DNA of 64,000 nt from assembly GCF_900114385.1 (NCBI RefSeq), contig NZ_FOSW01000005.1, positions 118,494 to 182,493 of the forward strand, given 5' to 3'. Both the position numbers and the translations under genes were made by a program. The notes under the pieces are model-generated. The model saw only the letters and a program-made list of their open reading frames with translations, did not search any database and was not told the DNA's origin. This DNA comes from Geodermatophilus ruber (GTDB lineage: Bacteria; Actinomycetota; Actinomycetes; Mycobacteriales; Geodermatophilaceae). This document shows positions 50,814-59,242 of the stretch, piece by piece (the stretch's first letter is position 1; every line of letters begins with the position of its first letter).

Positions 50814-52187
50814 GTGGCGTTCACCCGACTGCGCGCCGATGAGCTGGTGAATGTGTGGGCGGCCGACCGGCACACCCCGATGCAGATCGCGCTGCTCGGG
50901 GTCTTCGACGCGGGGCCGTTCCGGCGGGCGGACGGCGCCGTCGACACCGCCGGCATCCGCGCGGCGCTGGCCGCCCGCGCCCGCCGCGTTCCCGCGCTGG
51001 GCCGGCGGGTGGTGTGGACCCGCCTCGGTGAGGGCCGCCCGATCTGGGTCGCCGACCCGTGGTTCGACCCGCTGCGCCACGTCGGGGCGGTGACGTTGCC
51101 GCCGGGCGCGGCCCCGGGCAGCTGGGCGGCCGGCCGCGCGCTGCGCCCGTTGCGCCGCGACCGGCCGCTGTGGCGGGCTGAGGTCGTCGAGGGCCTGCCC
51201 GGCGGGCGGTTCGCCGTCCTCATCGTGGTCTCCCACGTCCTCGCCGACGGCCGCACCGGCGTGGCGCTCGCCGGCGCGCTGCTCGATCCCGCGGCCGACA
51301 CCGGCCTGGAGGAGCCGGCAGCGGCCGCGGTGCCTCCGTTGCCGACGCACCGGGAGCTGCTGCGCGTGCGGCTGCACGACGGGGTCGCGGCGCTGCGGCG
51401 GGCACGGCCGGACGCGACCGGCCGCCGCCGCGGCCGGCAGGGCCTGGAGCAGCTGCGCGACCTCCTGTCCGACCTGGGCGCCCCGGTGCCGCGCACGTCC
51501 CTGCCGCGCCGCACCGGTCCCGGTAGGCGGCTGGCCGTCGCCCGGCATCCACTGGCGGACCTGCAGCGCGCCGGGCACGCCCTGCACGTCACCGTCAACG
51601 ACCTGCTGCTGGCCGCGGTTGCCGGCGGCCTGCGGCAGCTGTTCGCCGCGCGTGGCGAGCAGCTGCCCGGGCTGGTGGTGCGGGCGAGCGTTCCGGCCGC
51701 CACGGGCCTCCCCGGGCAACAGGTGATGGGCATGCTCGTCGTCGACCTGCCGGTCGGCGAACCGGACCCGCTGCGGCGGCTGGCGCTGATCTGCCACGCC
51801 ACCACCGCCGGCAAGGCCCGGCTCCGCGCGGGTGTGGGAAGCGTCGTCGACATCCGGCTGCCGGCGCCGGTGGCCCGGCTGGTCGTCCGCTGGGGACGCC
51901 GGTTCGGCAGTCGGAGCATCTCCCTGTCGGTCACCGACCTCGCAGGTCCGTCAGTCCCGCTGTGGTTGGCCGGCGCCCGGTTGGTGGAGGCGGTGCCGAT
52001 CGCTCCGCTGGTGCTGCAGGTCCCGCTGGCGGTCGCGGCGTTGTCCTACGCCGGCGAGCTGGTGGTGACGGTCAACGCCGACGCCGCCATCACCGACGTG
52101 GACGTGCTCGCCGGCGGCATCGCCCAGGCATTCACCGACCTGACCGGGCTGACCGGAGCAGCAGCACGGTGCCGGCCGTCATCATGA
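50814..52187 (+). CDS. Wax ester synthase/diacylglycerol acyltransferase (WS/DGAT)
   Basis: A 457-residue enzyme that esterifies acyl-CoA to diacylglycerol or fatty alcohols for storage lipid. The catalytic motif HHxxxDG appears as SHVLADG near residue 140, with the first His replaced by Ser. Other family blocks: PLWRAEVVEGLPGGRFAVLI, VTVNDLLLAAVAGGLRQL, SVPAATGLPGQQVMGMLVVD and the late LSVTDLAGPSVPLWLAGARL (variant of the NVPGP block). GTG at 50814. The mycobacterial counterpart tgs1 is in the DosR regulon. Confidence 0.88.
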   Translation: MAFTRLRADELVNVWAADRHTPMQIALLGVFDAGPFRRADGAVDTAGIRAALAARARRVPALGRRVVWTRLGEGRPIWVADPWFDPLRHVGAVTLPPGAAPGSWAAGRALRPLRRDRPLWRAEVVEGLPGGRFAVLIVVSHVLADGRTGVALAGALLDPAADTGLEEPAAAAVPPLPTHRELLRVRLHDGVAALRRARPDATGRRRGRQGLEQLRDLLSDLGAPVPRTSLPRRTGPGRRLAVARHPLADLQRAGHALHVTVNDLLLAAVAGGLRQLFAARGEQLPGLVVRASVPAATGLPGQQVMGMLVVDLPVGEPDPLRRLALICHATTAGKARLRAGVGSVVDIRLPAPVARLVVRWGRRFGSRSISLSVTDLAGPSVPLWLAGARLVEAVPIAPLVLQVPLAVAALSYAGELVVTVNADAAITDVDVLAGGIAQAFTDLTGLTGAAARCRPSS

Positions 52188-52311
52188 ACCAGCCCCGCCG
52201 CGGTCCACCAACGGTCCGGCGCTGAGTGGCCCCGGCAGCCGGGACGTTCGGCACTCCGGCCGGGAAGCGGCGAGGAGTGGACTGCCCTCACCGAGCCCAG
52301 GGAGGACGGTC

Positions 52312-52701
52312 ATGAAGGCGCTGGTCTACTACGGCCCCGGTAAACGGTCCCTGCAGACGGTGGCCGTGGTCGACCCGGTGGAGAGCTGGCGGGCGGCGGC
52401 CCGTGAGTTGTCCACCGCCGTGGCGCTGGTGCGTCCCGGCGGCCACGTGGCCAACGTCGGTGTGCACGGCAAGCCCACCACGCTGCACCTCGAGGACCTG
52501 TGGATCCGCGACGTCACGATCACCACCGGCCTGGTGGACACCGCCTCGACGCCGATGCTGCTGCGCCTGCTCCGAGCGGGACGGCTCGATGCCGGCCGGA
52601 TCGTCACCCACCGGTTCGGGTTCGATGAGGTCCCGCAGGCCTACGACGTCTTCGACGACCCGGTCACCTCGGGCGCGCTGAAGGTCGCCGTCCTCCGTTG
52701 A
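52312..52701 (+). pseudogene. Internally deleted zinc-type alcohol dehydrogenase
   Basis: The first 14 residues (MKALVYYGPGKRSL) are the start of an MDR alcohol dehydrogenase; residues from about 20 on (VDPVESWRAAARELSTAVAL, VRPGGHVANVGVHGKPTTLH) match its C-terminal half, ending FDEVPQAYDVFDDPVTSGAL. About 220 residues with the catalytic zinc Cys/His and the GxGxxG of the Rossmann fold are missing, without loss of frame. A 129-residue protein could be made but cannot be an active dehydrogenase. ATG with GGAGG; overlaps ackA by four bases. Confidence 0.75.
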
Positions 52702-53903
52702 GGCCCGACGCCGGCACGACCGTCCCCGCGGAGGGCTCCCATCCCTGCGTCGTCCTGTGTCTGAACGTGGGCTCGTCGTCGCTCAAGGCCGCCGTGCGCG
52801 ACCCGCATCTGCGGCTGCACGTGGACGTCGCCGGTCTGGACGGCACGACCGCGCGGGTGACGACCACCGGGCCGCACGGCCCGGCGGAGGAGGAGCCGCT
52901 GCCCGGAGGCTGGACCGGCGCCCTGGACGGGGTCGCGCAGGCACTGGAGCAGCACGGACTGTGGCCCGCTGTCGTCGCCCACCGGATCGTGCACGGCAGC
53001 GCGGCGCTGAGGGGAGCCAGGCACGCCGATGAGCGGCTGCTCGACCAGTTGCGGAGGGAATCGGCACGGGATCCGCTGCACCTCCCGCGTCAGCTGAGCG
53101 TCGTGGAAGCGGCCCGGATCCGCTGGTCGGACGCCGACCAGGTGCTGGTCCCGGACAGCGGGTTCCACGGCACGCTGCCCGGCGAGGCCGTCACCCTGCC
53201 GGTGCCGCCCGAGGCGCGGGCAGCGGGCCTGCGCCGGTGGGGGTTCCACGGGCTGGCGGTGCAGAGCGTGGTGGACCTGCTCCCCGGGCTCGGCGCCGCG
53301 GTCGTCGTCCACCTCGGGAGCGGGTGCAGCGTCACCGCGGTACAGCATGGGCTGTCCCGGCACACCACGATGTCGTTGAGCCCGGCCGGGGGCGTCCCCT
53401 CGCTCACCCGCAGCGGCGACCTGGACCCCGAGGTGGTGCTGCAGCTCGTCGACCTCCACGGGGGCTCCCTCGCGGCCGTCCGTGACCTGCTCAACCGCCG
53501 GTCGGGGGTCGCGGGTCTCTCGGGGGGCACGACGGACGTGCGCGAGCTGCTGGCCGACGGCGGTGCGGCCGCCGACCTCGCGTTGCGCGTCTTCGTCCGA
53601 GATGTCGCGATGGCCGTGGCCGGGGCGGTGACGACGCTCGAGGGGTGGGACGCCGTGGTCTTCACCGGCGGCATCGGCGTCCACTCCGAGGAGATCCGGG
53701 AGCGGGTGTGTGCCGCGCTCCTGCCCCTGCGAGGGGGCGCGCGGGGGCTGTGGGGTTCCCCCAGTCAGCGGCTGGTGGCGACCGGGGTGCGGGTGCTCAC
53801 CGTGCCGGTGGACGAGGAGGCCGTGATGGACCGACTCACGCGGCAGGCGCTGTCCAGGCACGCCCGAGCGGGGGCGGCCGACCCCGCCGCCGTTCAGAGA
53901 TAG
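52698..53903 (+). CDS. ackA: Acetate kinase
   Basis: Makes ATP and acetate from acetyl phosphate, 401 residues. Motifs: LNVGSSSLKA (phosphate-binding), AHRIVHGS, GFHG in RRWGFHGLAVQS, HLGSGCSVTAV (adenosine region, usually HLGNG) and VFTGGIGVHSEEIRE. The start is TTG overlapping the upstream stop (TTGA); the first 15 residues are non-conserved, so an inner start is possible. Together with the phosphoketolase encoded at 54358-56781 it forms the bifid-type route from xylulose-5-phosphate to acetate and ATP. Confidence 0.92.
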   Translation: MRPDAGTTVPAEGSHPCVVLCLNVGSSSLKAAVRDPHLRLHVDVAGLDGTTARVTTTGPHGPAEEEPLPGGWTGALDGVAQALEQHGLWPAVVAHRIVHGSAALRGARHADERLLDQLRRESARDPLHLPRQLSVVEAARIRWSDADQVLVPDSGFHGTLPGEAVTLPVPPEARAAGLRRWGFHGLAVQSVVDLLPGLGAAVVVHLGSGCSVTAVQHGLSRHTTMSLSPAGGVPSLTRSGDLDPEVVLQLVDLHGGSLAAVRDLLNRRSGVAGLSGGTTDVRELLADGGAAADLALRVFVRDVAMAVAGAVTTLEGWDAVVFTGGIGVHSEEIRERVCAALLPLRGGARGLWGSPSQRLVATGVRVLTVPVDEEAVMDRLTRQALSRHARAGAADPAAVQR

Positions 53904-54361
53904 GCCCGCGGGTCCACGGCCGGCGGCAGTTCGCCGGGCACGACCCGCCGCCCGGTGACGTGGTGGGGGATCAGCCGCAGCCAGTGACCGTGCTCCCCGG
54001 GCGCCCAGGGGGCGACACCGGCGTCGTGCGTGCGGCGCACCAGGTCGGCGCCGTGGGCATCGGTCACCTCCTCGGCGAGGCCCCGGACCAGCACGCTCCA
54101 CCCGCTGCGGTGGATCGGGTCGATCTCGTCGACCTCGAAGGTCACGTTGGCGTGCGAGGCCGCGGTGAGCTTCGTGCCGGGGGAGGTCCGGATGACGATC
54201 GTGTGGTGGTCCATGCCGTAGTTGACCGGGAAGATGAGCGGGTAGTGCTCGGCGTTCACACCGAGCCGGCCCACCTGTTGGGTCCGCAGCAGCCGGTAGC
54301 ACTCCTCGACGGGGATCTCGTTCGAGGGCGCATCCGTCCTCTGGGTGTCGGCGTCGGTCAT
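53894..54361 (-). CDS. Pyridoxamine 5'-phosphate oxidase-fold (PPOX) protein
   Basis: A 155-residue split-barrel flavin-binding protein. Typical start EECYRLLRTQQVGRLGVNAE, then PLIFPVNYGMDHHTIVIRTS and VTFEVDEIDPIHRSGWSVLV. Substrate may be FMN, F420 or heme; small proteins of this type are frequent in the mycobacterial DosR regulon (for example Rv2004c neighbours and Rv3129). Overlaps the xfp stop by four bases (ATGA), last gene of its operon; its 3' end overlaps the ackA 3' end by 10 bp. Confidence 0.88.
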   Translation of the reverse strand: MTDADTQRTDAPSNEIPVEECYRLLRTQQVGRLGVNAEHYPLIFPVNYGMDHHTIVIRTSPGTKLTAASHANVTFEVDEIDPIHRSGWSVLVRGLAEEVTDAHGADLVRRTHDAGVAPWAPGEHGHWLRLIPHHVTGRRVVPGELPPAVDPRAYL

Positions 54362-56781
54362 CGCTGCTCCGCCTCCCACGTCCAGTCGCGGACCTCGGGC
54401 AGGTCCTCGAGCGCCTCCACGACGTGCTCACGGTGCCGCCGGAGCTGCTCCCGGCACAACCGGGCCAGGGTGTCGCCGCCCTCGGGGACGCGGCGGGACC
54501 GACGGAGGGCCTCCAGGACCAGGTCGTAGCGGCTCATCCGGTTGAGCACGACCATGTCGAACGGGGTCGTGGTGGTGCCGTGCTCGGTGAAGCCGCGGAC
54601 GTGGAAGCGGTCGACGTCGGGCCGGCCGTGGACCAGCGGGTGGATGGCCCGCGGGTGGCCGTGGAAGGCGAAGACGACGTCGACGGTGTCGGTGAACAGG
54701 TCGGCGAACCGTTCCGGGTCGAGGGCCGCCGGGTGCTCGCCGGGCGGCAGCAGCCCCATCAGGTCGACGACGTCCACCACGCGGATGCGCAGGTGCGGCA
54801 CGTGGTCCCGCAGGAGCTGCGCTGCGGCGAGGACCTCCAGCGTCGGGACGTCGCCGGCGGCCGCGAGGACGACGTCGGGAAGATCGCTGCGGTTGCGGTC
54901 GGGCTCCTCGGTGCCCGCCCACTCCCACACCGCGGCCCCCGAGGAGACCAGCGTGCGGGCGGCCTCGAGGTCGAGGTACTGCAGGTGCTGCTGCTTGTCG
55001 ACGACGATCAGGTTCACGCGCCCGCGGCTGCGCAGGCACTCCTCGGCGACGACGAGGGTGCTGTTGGCGTCCGGCGGGAACCAGATGCGGACCACGTCCG
55101 GCGACAGCGGCGCCACGGTGTCGATCAGGCCGGGGCCCTGGTGGGAGAAGCCGTTGTGGTCGTTCCGCCAGGTGGTGCTGGTGAGGAGCACGTTCAGCGA
55201 CGGCACGGGGCTGCGGTCTGGTTCGGTCGCCGCCTGCTGCAGCCACTTGGCGTGCTGCACGATCATGGAGGCGCCGACCATCGCGAAGGCCTCGTAGGTG
55301 GCGAACAGGCCGTGCCGGCCGGTGAGCGTGTAGCCCTCCAGCCAGCCCTCGCAGAGGTGCTCGCTGAGGACCTCCATCACCCGGCCGTCCGGGCCGATCG
55401 ACTCGTCCCCGGGCTGGACGGGCAGCATCGAGCAGCGGTCGGTGGCCTGGAAGACGGCGCCGAGCCGGTTGCTGTTGGTCTCGTCCGGGCAGAACAGCCG
55501 GAAGTCCCCGCCGCCGTCGGTCCGGCCGGTCCGGGTGAGGACGTCGCGGAGGAGCTCGCCCAGCGGTCGGGTGGTCTCGTGCCGGACCGCGCCGGGGGAG
55601 GGGACCGCGAGGGCGTAGTCGGCGAGGTCCGGGAGGGGCAGCGGGCGCACCCGGAACCGCGGGCCGCCCGCACGGGGCGAGGCCGACAGCCGCAGGTCGT
55701 CGGACGGGGCCAGCGCGGCGAGCTCGGGCGCCAGCCGCCCGGCCTCGTCGAAGCTCTCCTCCGGGCGGTAGGAGTGCAGCCACCCCGCCAGTTGGGCGCG
55801 GTGCTCGGGGTCCTCCCGCACCCGGGCCAGCGGGACCTGGTGCGCACGGTGGGTGCCCTCCACGGGGACGCCGTCCACCGTGCGCGGGCCGGTCCAGCCC
55901 TTCGGCGTCCGCAGCACGATGGCCGGCCAGCGGACCCCGTCCGGCGCAGCCCCGGCGTGGGCCCGGTCCTGGACCTCCCGGATCCGGGCGTGGGCCGTGG
56001 CCAGTGCAGCGTCCAGTTCGACGAACACCCGGGCGGGGACGTCGCCGGCCACCACCACCGGGTCCCAGCCCTGGCCGCGCAGGTAGCCGCGGATGTCCTC
56101 GTCGGGGGAGCGGCCGAGCACGGTCGGCCCGGAGATCTTGTAGCCGTTGAGATGGAGGATCGGCAGCACGGCGCCGTCCCGGCGCGGGTTGAGGAAGGCC
56201 GGCAGCCGCCAGGAGGCCGCCAGGGGCCCGGTCTCCGCCTCGCCGTCCCCGATCACGCAGGCGACCAGCAGGTCGGGGTCGTCGAACACCGCCCCCGCTG
56301 CGTGCAGCAGCGCGTACCCCAGCTCGCCGCCCTCGTGGATGCTGCCGGGGATGTGGACGCCGGCGTGGCTGGGGACCCCGCCGGGCGTGGAGAACTGGCG
56401 GACGAACCGGACCAGCCCGGTGAGGTCCTGCGACACCTCGGGATGGACCTCGCTGTAGGTCCCGTCGAGGTAGGCCCCGGCCAGCATCGCCGGCCCGCCG
56501 TGCCCCGGCCCGACGACGAGCAGAGTCTGCTGTCCGGTGCGCCGGATCAGCCGGTTGAGGAGGGCGTACACCATCGTCAGGCCGGGGCTGGTGCCCCAGT
56601 GGCCCAGCAGGCGCGGCTTGATGTGGTCCGGCGTGAGGGGCTCCCGCAGCAGGGGGTTGGCCTGCAGGTAGATCTGGGCGGCGGTCAGGTAGTTGGCCGC
56701 CGCCCACCAGCGCAGGTCCCGGGCCAGCTCGTCGTCGGAGTAGGTGCCCGCGCCCGCCGTGGGCGCCGCGACTGCGGTCAT
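54358..56781 (-). CDS. xfp: Xylulose-5-phosphate/fructose-6-phosphate phosphoketolase
   Basis: ThDP enzyme that splits xylulose-5-phosphate (or fructose-6-phosphate) with phosphate to acetyl phosphate and glyceraldehyde-3-phosphate (or erythrose-4-phosphate). The 807 residues match the family. Seen: AANYLTAAQIYLQANPLLRE, LLGHWGTSPG, PGHGGPA, the phosphate site SHAGVHIPGSIHEGGELGYA and the ThDP motif IGDGEAETGPLAASW. ATG with GGAGG. Fourth gene of a CBS-USP-flavodoxin-Xfp-PPOX operon. Confidence 0.97.
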   Translation of the reverse strand: MTAVAAPTAGAGTYSDDELARDLRWWAAANYLTAAQIYLQANPLLREPLTPDHIKPRLLGHWGTSPGLTMVYALLNRLIRRTGQQTLLVVGPGHGGPAMLAGAYLDGTYSEVHPEVSQDLTGLVRFVRQFSTPGGVPSHAGVHIPGSIHEGGELGYALLHAAGAVFDDPDLLVACVIGDGEAETGPLAASWRLPAFLNPRRDGAVLPILHLNGYKISGPTVLGRSPDEDIRGYLRGQGWDPVVVAGDVPARVFVELDAALATAHARIREVQDRAHAGAAPDGVRWPAIVLRTPKGWTGPRTVDGVPVEGTHRAHQVPLARVREDPEHRAQLAGWLHSYRPEESFDEAGRLAPELAALAPSDDLRLSASPRAGGPRFRVRPLPLPDLADYALAVPSPGAVRHETTRPLGELLRDVLTRTGRTDGGGDFRLFCPDETNSNRLGAVFQATDRCSMLPVQPGDESIGPDGRVMEVLSEHLCEGWLEGYTLTGRHGLFATYEAFAMVGASMIVQHAKWLQQAATEPDRSPVPSLNVLLTSTTWRNDHNGFSHQGPGLIDTVAPLSPDVVRIWFPPDANSTLVVAEECLRSRGRVNLIVVDKQQHLQYLDLEAARTLVSSGAAVWEWAGTEEPDRNRSDLPDVVLAAAGDVPTLEVLAAAQLLRDHVPHLRIRVVDVVDLMGLLPPGEHPAALDPERFADLFTDTVDVVFAFHGHPRAIHPLVHGRPDVDRFHVRGFTEHGTTTTPFDMVVLNRMSRYDLVLEALRRSRRVPEGGDTLARLCREQLRRHREHVVEALEDLPEVRDWTWEAEQR

Positions 56782-56804
56782 GGTGGGGGCCTCCGGCGGA
56801 AGTG

Positions 56805-57359
56805 TCAGTCGGCCGACGCAAGGGGGGTCGTAGAGATGTCTGCGGCGATCTCGTCGGCGATCTCCTCGGCCCAGGCCGCCACGGCGGCCCAGTCGCGGAA
56901 GTCCCCGATCGGGGCGCGCATGGCGGTGACCATCGCGCGTTCACCGAAGGTGAGCCGGGACCTGTCCAGGCGGCCGGGGAACACCCGGTGCCCCCGCGGG
57001 CCGAGCATCGCCCGCAGGGCGCCGACGCTGTCGGGCTCGTCGGGCGGGAACGGGGGGACGCCGATCGGCCCGCTGGAGAACAGCCACAGGGGTCGGTCAC
57101 GCAGGACGGCCGCGTGCGCCGTGGCGAGGTCCCGGGCGGCCGGCAGCCAGGAGCCGGCGTAGACGGCGCTGCCGAGGACGACGGCGTCGCAGGCCGACGG
57201 GTCGGGGCGGTTCTCCGCCGGGAGCCACGTGGCGGTCAGGCCGGCCCGGCCGGCGGCAGCGCTCTGGGTGAGCGCGCGGGCCAGGGCGGCGGCGATCTCG
57301 TGGGTGGAGCCGTGCTTGCTGGCCGCGGTGACGAGGATCCCGAGGCCGGGCGGGCTCAC
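56805..57359 (-). CDS. Flavodoxin-domain protein (HemG/Fldxn_5-like)
   Basis: A 184-residue flavodoxin-fold protein. The FMN phosphate loop is TAASKHGSTHEIA at about residues 11-23, then AVVLGSAVYAGSWLPAARDL and WLFSSGPIG. Resembles the menaquinone-dependent protoporphyrinogen oxidase group, but many such genes in stress operons are plain electron carriers. GTG overlaps the USP stop (GTGA). Could supply electrons to the flavodiiron-like protein at 17 kb, which is speculation. Confidence 0.88.
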   Translation of the reverse strand: MSPPGLGILVTAASKHGSTHEIAAALARALTQSAAAGRAGLTATWLPAENRPDPSACDAVVLGSAVYAGSWLPAARDLATAHAAVLRDRPLWLFSSGPIGVPPFPPDEPDSVGALRAMLGPRGHRVFPGRLDRSRLTFGERAMVTAMRAPIGDFRDWAAVAAWAEEIADEIAADISTTPLASAD

Positions 57360-58255
57360 CGGGCGCCGTCGGAGGTGATGGGGACGACCGCGACCGGGCA
57401 GCCGGCGCGGCGCAGGACGCCGTGGGTGGTCGAGCCGAGCCGGGCCAGGGGCTTGCGGTGCCGGTGGCCGACGACGAGGAGCGCAGCGGTCAGCCCCACG
57501 GACACCAGCGCTCGAGCGGTCCGCTCGCGGAGGACCACCTCGCGGACGGGAACGTCGGGTTCCTTCTGCCGCCAGCCGGCCAGTGTCTCGGCGAGCACGC
57601 GCTCCTCGTCGGCTTGCACTCCGGCCCAGTCGACCAGCGGTCCCAGCGACTGGAACGCCGTCTCCAGGGTGACGTCCTGCCAGGCGTGCACCGCCACCAG
57701 GTCGGTCCCGCGGGCGGCGGCTTCGGCGAACGCGAAGTCCAGGACGGCGTCGTCGCCGGGGCGGCCCTCGACACCGACGACGACGGAGGCCCGCGGGGTG
57801 GCGGTGACCGACGTGGGATCCGGTAGGACGACGACCGGGCAGGCGGCGTCCGCGACGACACCGTTGGCCGTGGAGCCCAGCAGGCCGAGGATGCCACCGA
57901 CGCCGCGGCTGCCGACGACGAGCACCTGCGCGTCCGCGGAGGCCGTCCGCAGTGCCGTGACCGGATCCTCGTCGACGACCGACCAGCTGACCCGGTCGGC
58001 GCCGAGGACGTCGGCGGCATCGGCCGCGGTTGCGCGGAGGACCACCTCGACACCGGCCTGGAGCGTCTCCCGCAGATCGGGATCGGGGGACGTCTCCGCG
58101 GCGAGGCCCTTCAGCGGCCAGGACAGTGCGTGGAGCAGGCGGAGGCTCGTGCGCCGCAACCGGGCCTCGTCGGTGGCGAAGACCGTGGCCGCGCGGGCCC
58201 CGTCGGAGCCGTCGACCCCGACGACCACCGGGCGGGACGGGGATGAGCGCGTCAT
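57356..58255 (-). CDS. Universal stress protein with two USP domains
   Basis: A 299-residue tandem UspA protein. Domain 1: VVVGVDGSDGARAATVFATD and the ATP loop VVGSRGVGGILGLLGSTANG. Domain 2: [20 protein letters not shown] and LLVVGHRHRKPLARLGSTTH. The G-x2-G-x9-G-S/T ATP motif is good in domain 1 and altered in domain 2. Same layout as the DosR-regulated Rv2623/Rv1996. 10 bp after the CBS gene. Confidence 0.94.
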   Translation of the reverse strand: MTRSSPSRPVVVGVDGSDGARAATVFATDEARLRRTSLRLLHALSWPLKGLAAETSPDPDLRETLQAGVEVVLRATAADAADVLGADRVSWSVVDEDPVTALRTASADAQVLVVGSRGVGGILGLLGSTANGVVADAACPVVVLPDPTSVTATPRASVVVGVEGRPGDDAVLDFAFAEAAARGTDLVAVHAWQDVTLETAFQSLGPLVDWAGVQADEERVLAETLAGWRQKEPDVPVREVVLRERTARALVSVGLTAALLVVGHRHRKPLARLGSTTHGVLRRAGCPVAVVPITSDGAR

Positions 58256-58265
58256 CGTCGCCTCC

Positions 58266-58943
58266 TCAGCGGGGCGTGGACGCCGGGTGGCTGGGCTGTC
58301 CGGTCACGGGTGTCTCGCGATCCTGTGCGGGGAGGACCCGGACGTGCACCACCCCGCCGACGGTCCGGGCGAGCTCGGACAGGGCCTGCTCCTCGACCGC
58401 GGGAGACGGTTCGGGAACGCCGCGGGTCCGCTGGATGGTGGCCACGCCGTCGGCGACGGAGACCGCCCACGAGTCCAGCGATCCGGTGTAGCCCTCCACC
58501 AGGCGGAGGAGGTCGTGCCGGATCTCCGCGTCCGGACGGACCAGGGTCCGCAGCAGGTCGCGCCGGCTGACGATGCCCACCAGGCGGTCGCCGTCCACCA
58601 CGGGGACGCTGCGCAGCCGGTCGTCGACGAACAGCCGCGCGACGTCGGCGATGTCTGCCGTGTCCTGGACCGATCGGACCTCGCGGGTCATCACCCCGTG
58701 GACCAGCAACGAGGGGGCCGAGGTCGGGATCCCGCCGTCGCGGCGCAGGTGGAGCCGGGGATCGGGGGGCATCCGATCGCGGAGGACGTCGGCCTCGGCC
58801 ACGATGCCGACCAACCGGTCCCCGTCGTCGACGACGGGCAGGGCCGCGAACCCGTGTTCGGCCATGACCTCCGCGGCGTACTTGGCGGAGGTCTCCGGTC
58901 CCACGGTGACGACCTCGCGGGTCATGACATCCCTGGCCTGCAC
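58266..58943 (-). CDS. CBS-pair protein with C-terminal BON domain
   Basis: A 225-residue protein. Two CBS motifs: DVMTREVVTVGPETSAKYAA, GFAALPVVDDGDRLVGIVAE and VMTREVRSVQDTADIADVAR, RSVPVVDGDRLVGIVSRRDL. The BON domain follows from about 150 (LVEGYTGSLDSWAVSVADGV, GGVVHVRVLP). CBS pairs sense adenine nucleotides; the DosR protein Hrp1 is similar but lacks BON. First gene of the five-gene operon; GTG with GAGGAGG. Confidence 0.92.
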   Translation of the reverse strand: MQARDVMTREVVTVGPETSAKYAAEVMAEHGFAALPVVDDGDRLVGIVAEADVLRDRMPPDPRLHLRRDGGIPTSAPSLLVHGVMTREVRSVQDTADIADVARLFVDDRLRSVPVVDGDRLVGIVSRRDLLRTLVRPDAEIRHDLLRLVEGYTGSLDSWAVSVADGVATIQRTRGVPEPSPAVEEQALSELARTVGGVVHVRVLPAQDRETPVTGQPSHPASTPR

Positions 58944-59028
58944 GGCTCCTCCTCGGCGGCCGATCGCTGCGCCGGACGCTAGGCCCGAGGCGGGCGCCTC
59001 CCCAGGATCGCCGGGCGCCGCCTGCGGA

Positions 59029-59041
59029 GGACCTCGGTCCC
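59029..59041. promoter_or_regulatory. GGACCTCGGTCCC dyad, DosR-box-like, upstream of the CBS operon
   Basis: GGACC-TC-GGTCC is a perfect 5-bp dyad 86 bp before the CBS start. It shares GACCTCGGTCCC with the site at 50641. Spacing and base changes from the mycobacterial DosR box are modest. Confidence 0.4.
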
Positions 59042-59242
59042 CGCTCGCCGCCGTGGCGCGCCGTCGAGGCGCGGCGCGTTGCCACCTACCGTGCCGACAT
59101 GGATGCGCGCTTCCGGCCGCGCCGATGAGTGACTCCTCCGAGGGCGGGTATCGGTGGACCGCGCCGAGCCAGGTGCCAGGGACTGGCTGGGGTAGCGCAC
59201 TTCCGGTCCGAACATGCCCCGTCCACAGAGGTGGGCTGCGCC

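Noticed and set aside
49097..51934. A single 945-residue fusion protein ending in the Acg domain
   Set aside because: Only the part from the ATG at 50248 has homology and a ribosome-binding site; the upstream part is antisense to the WS/DGAT gene.
54424..57162. A 912-codon plus-strand frame opposite xfp
   Set aside because: Antisense shadow of the phosphoketolase gene.
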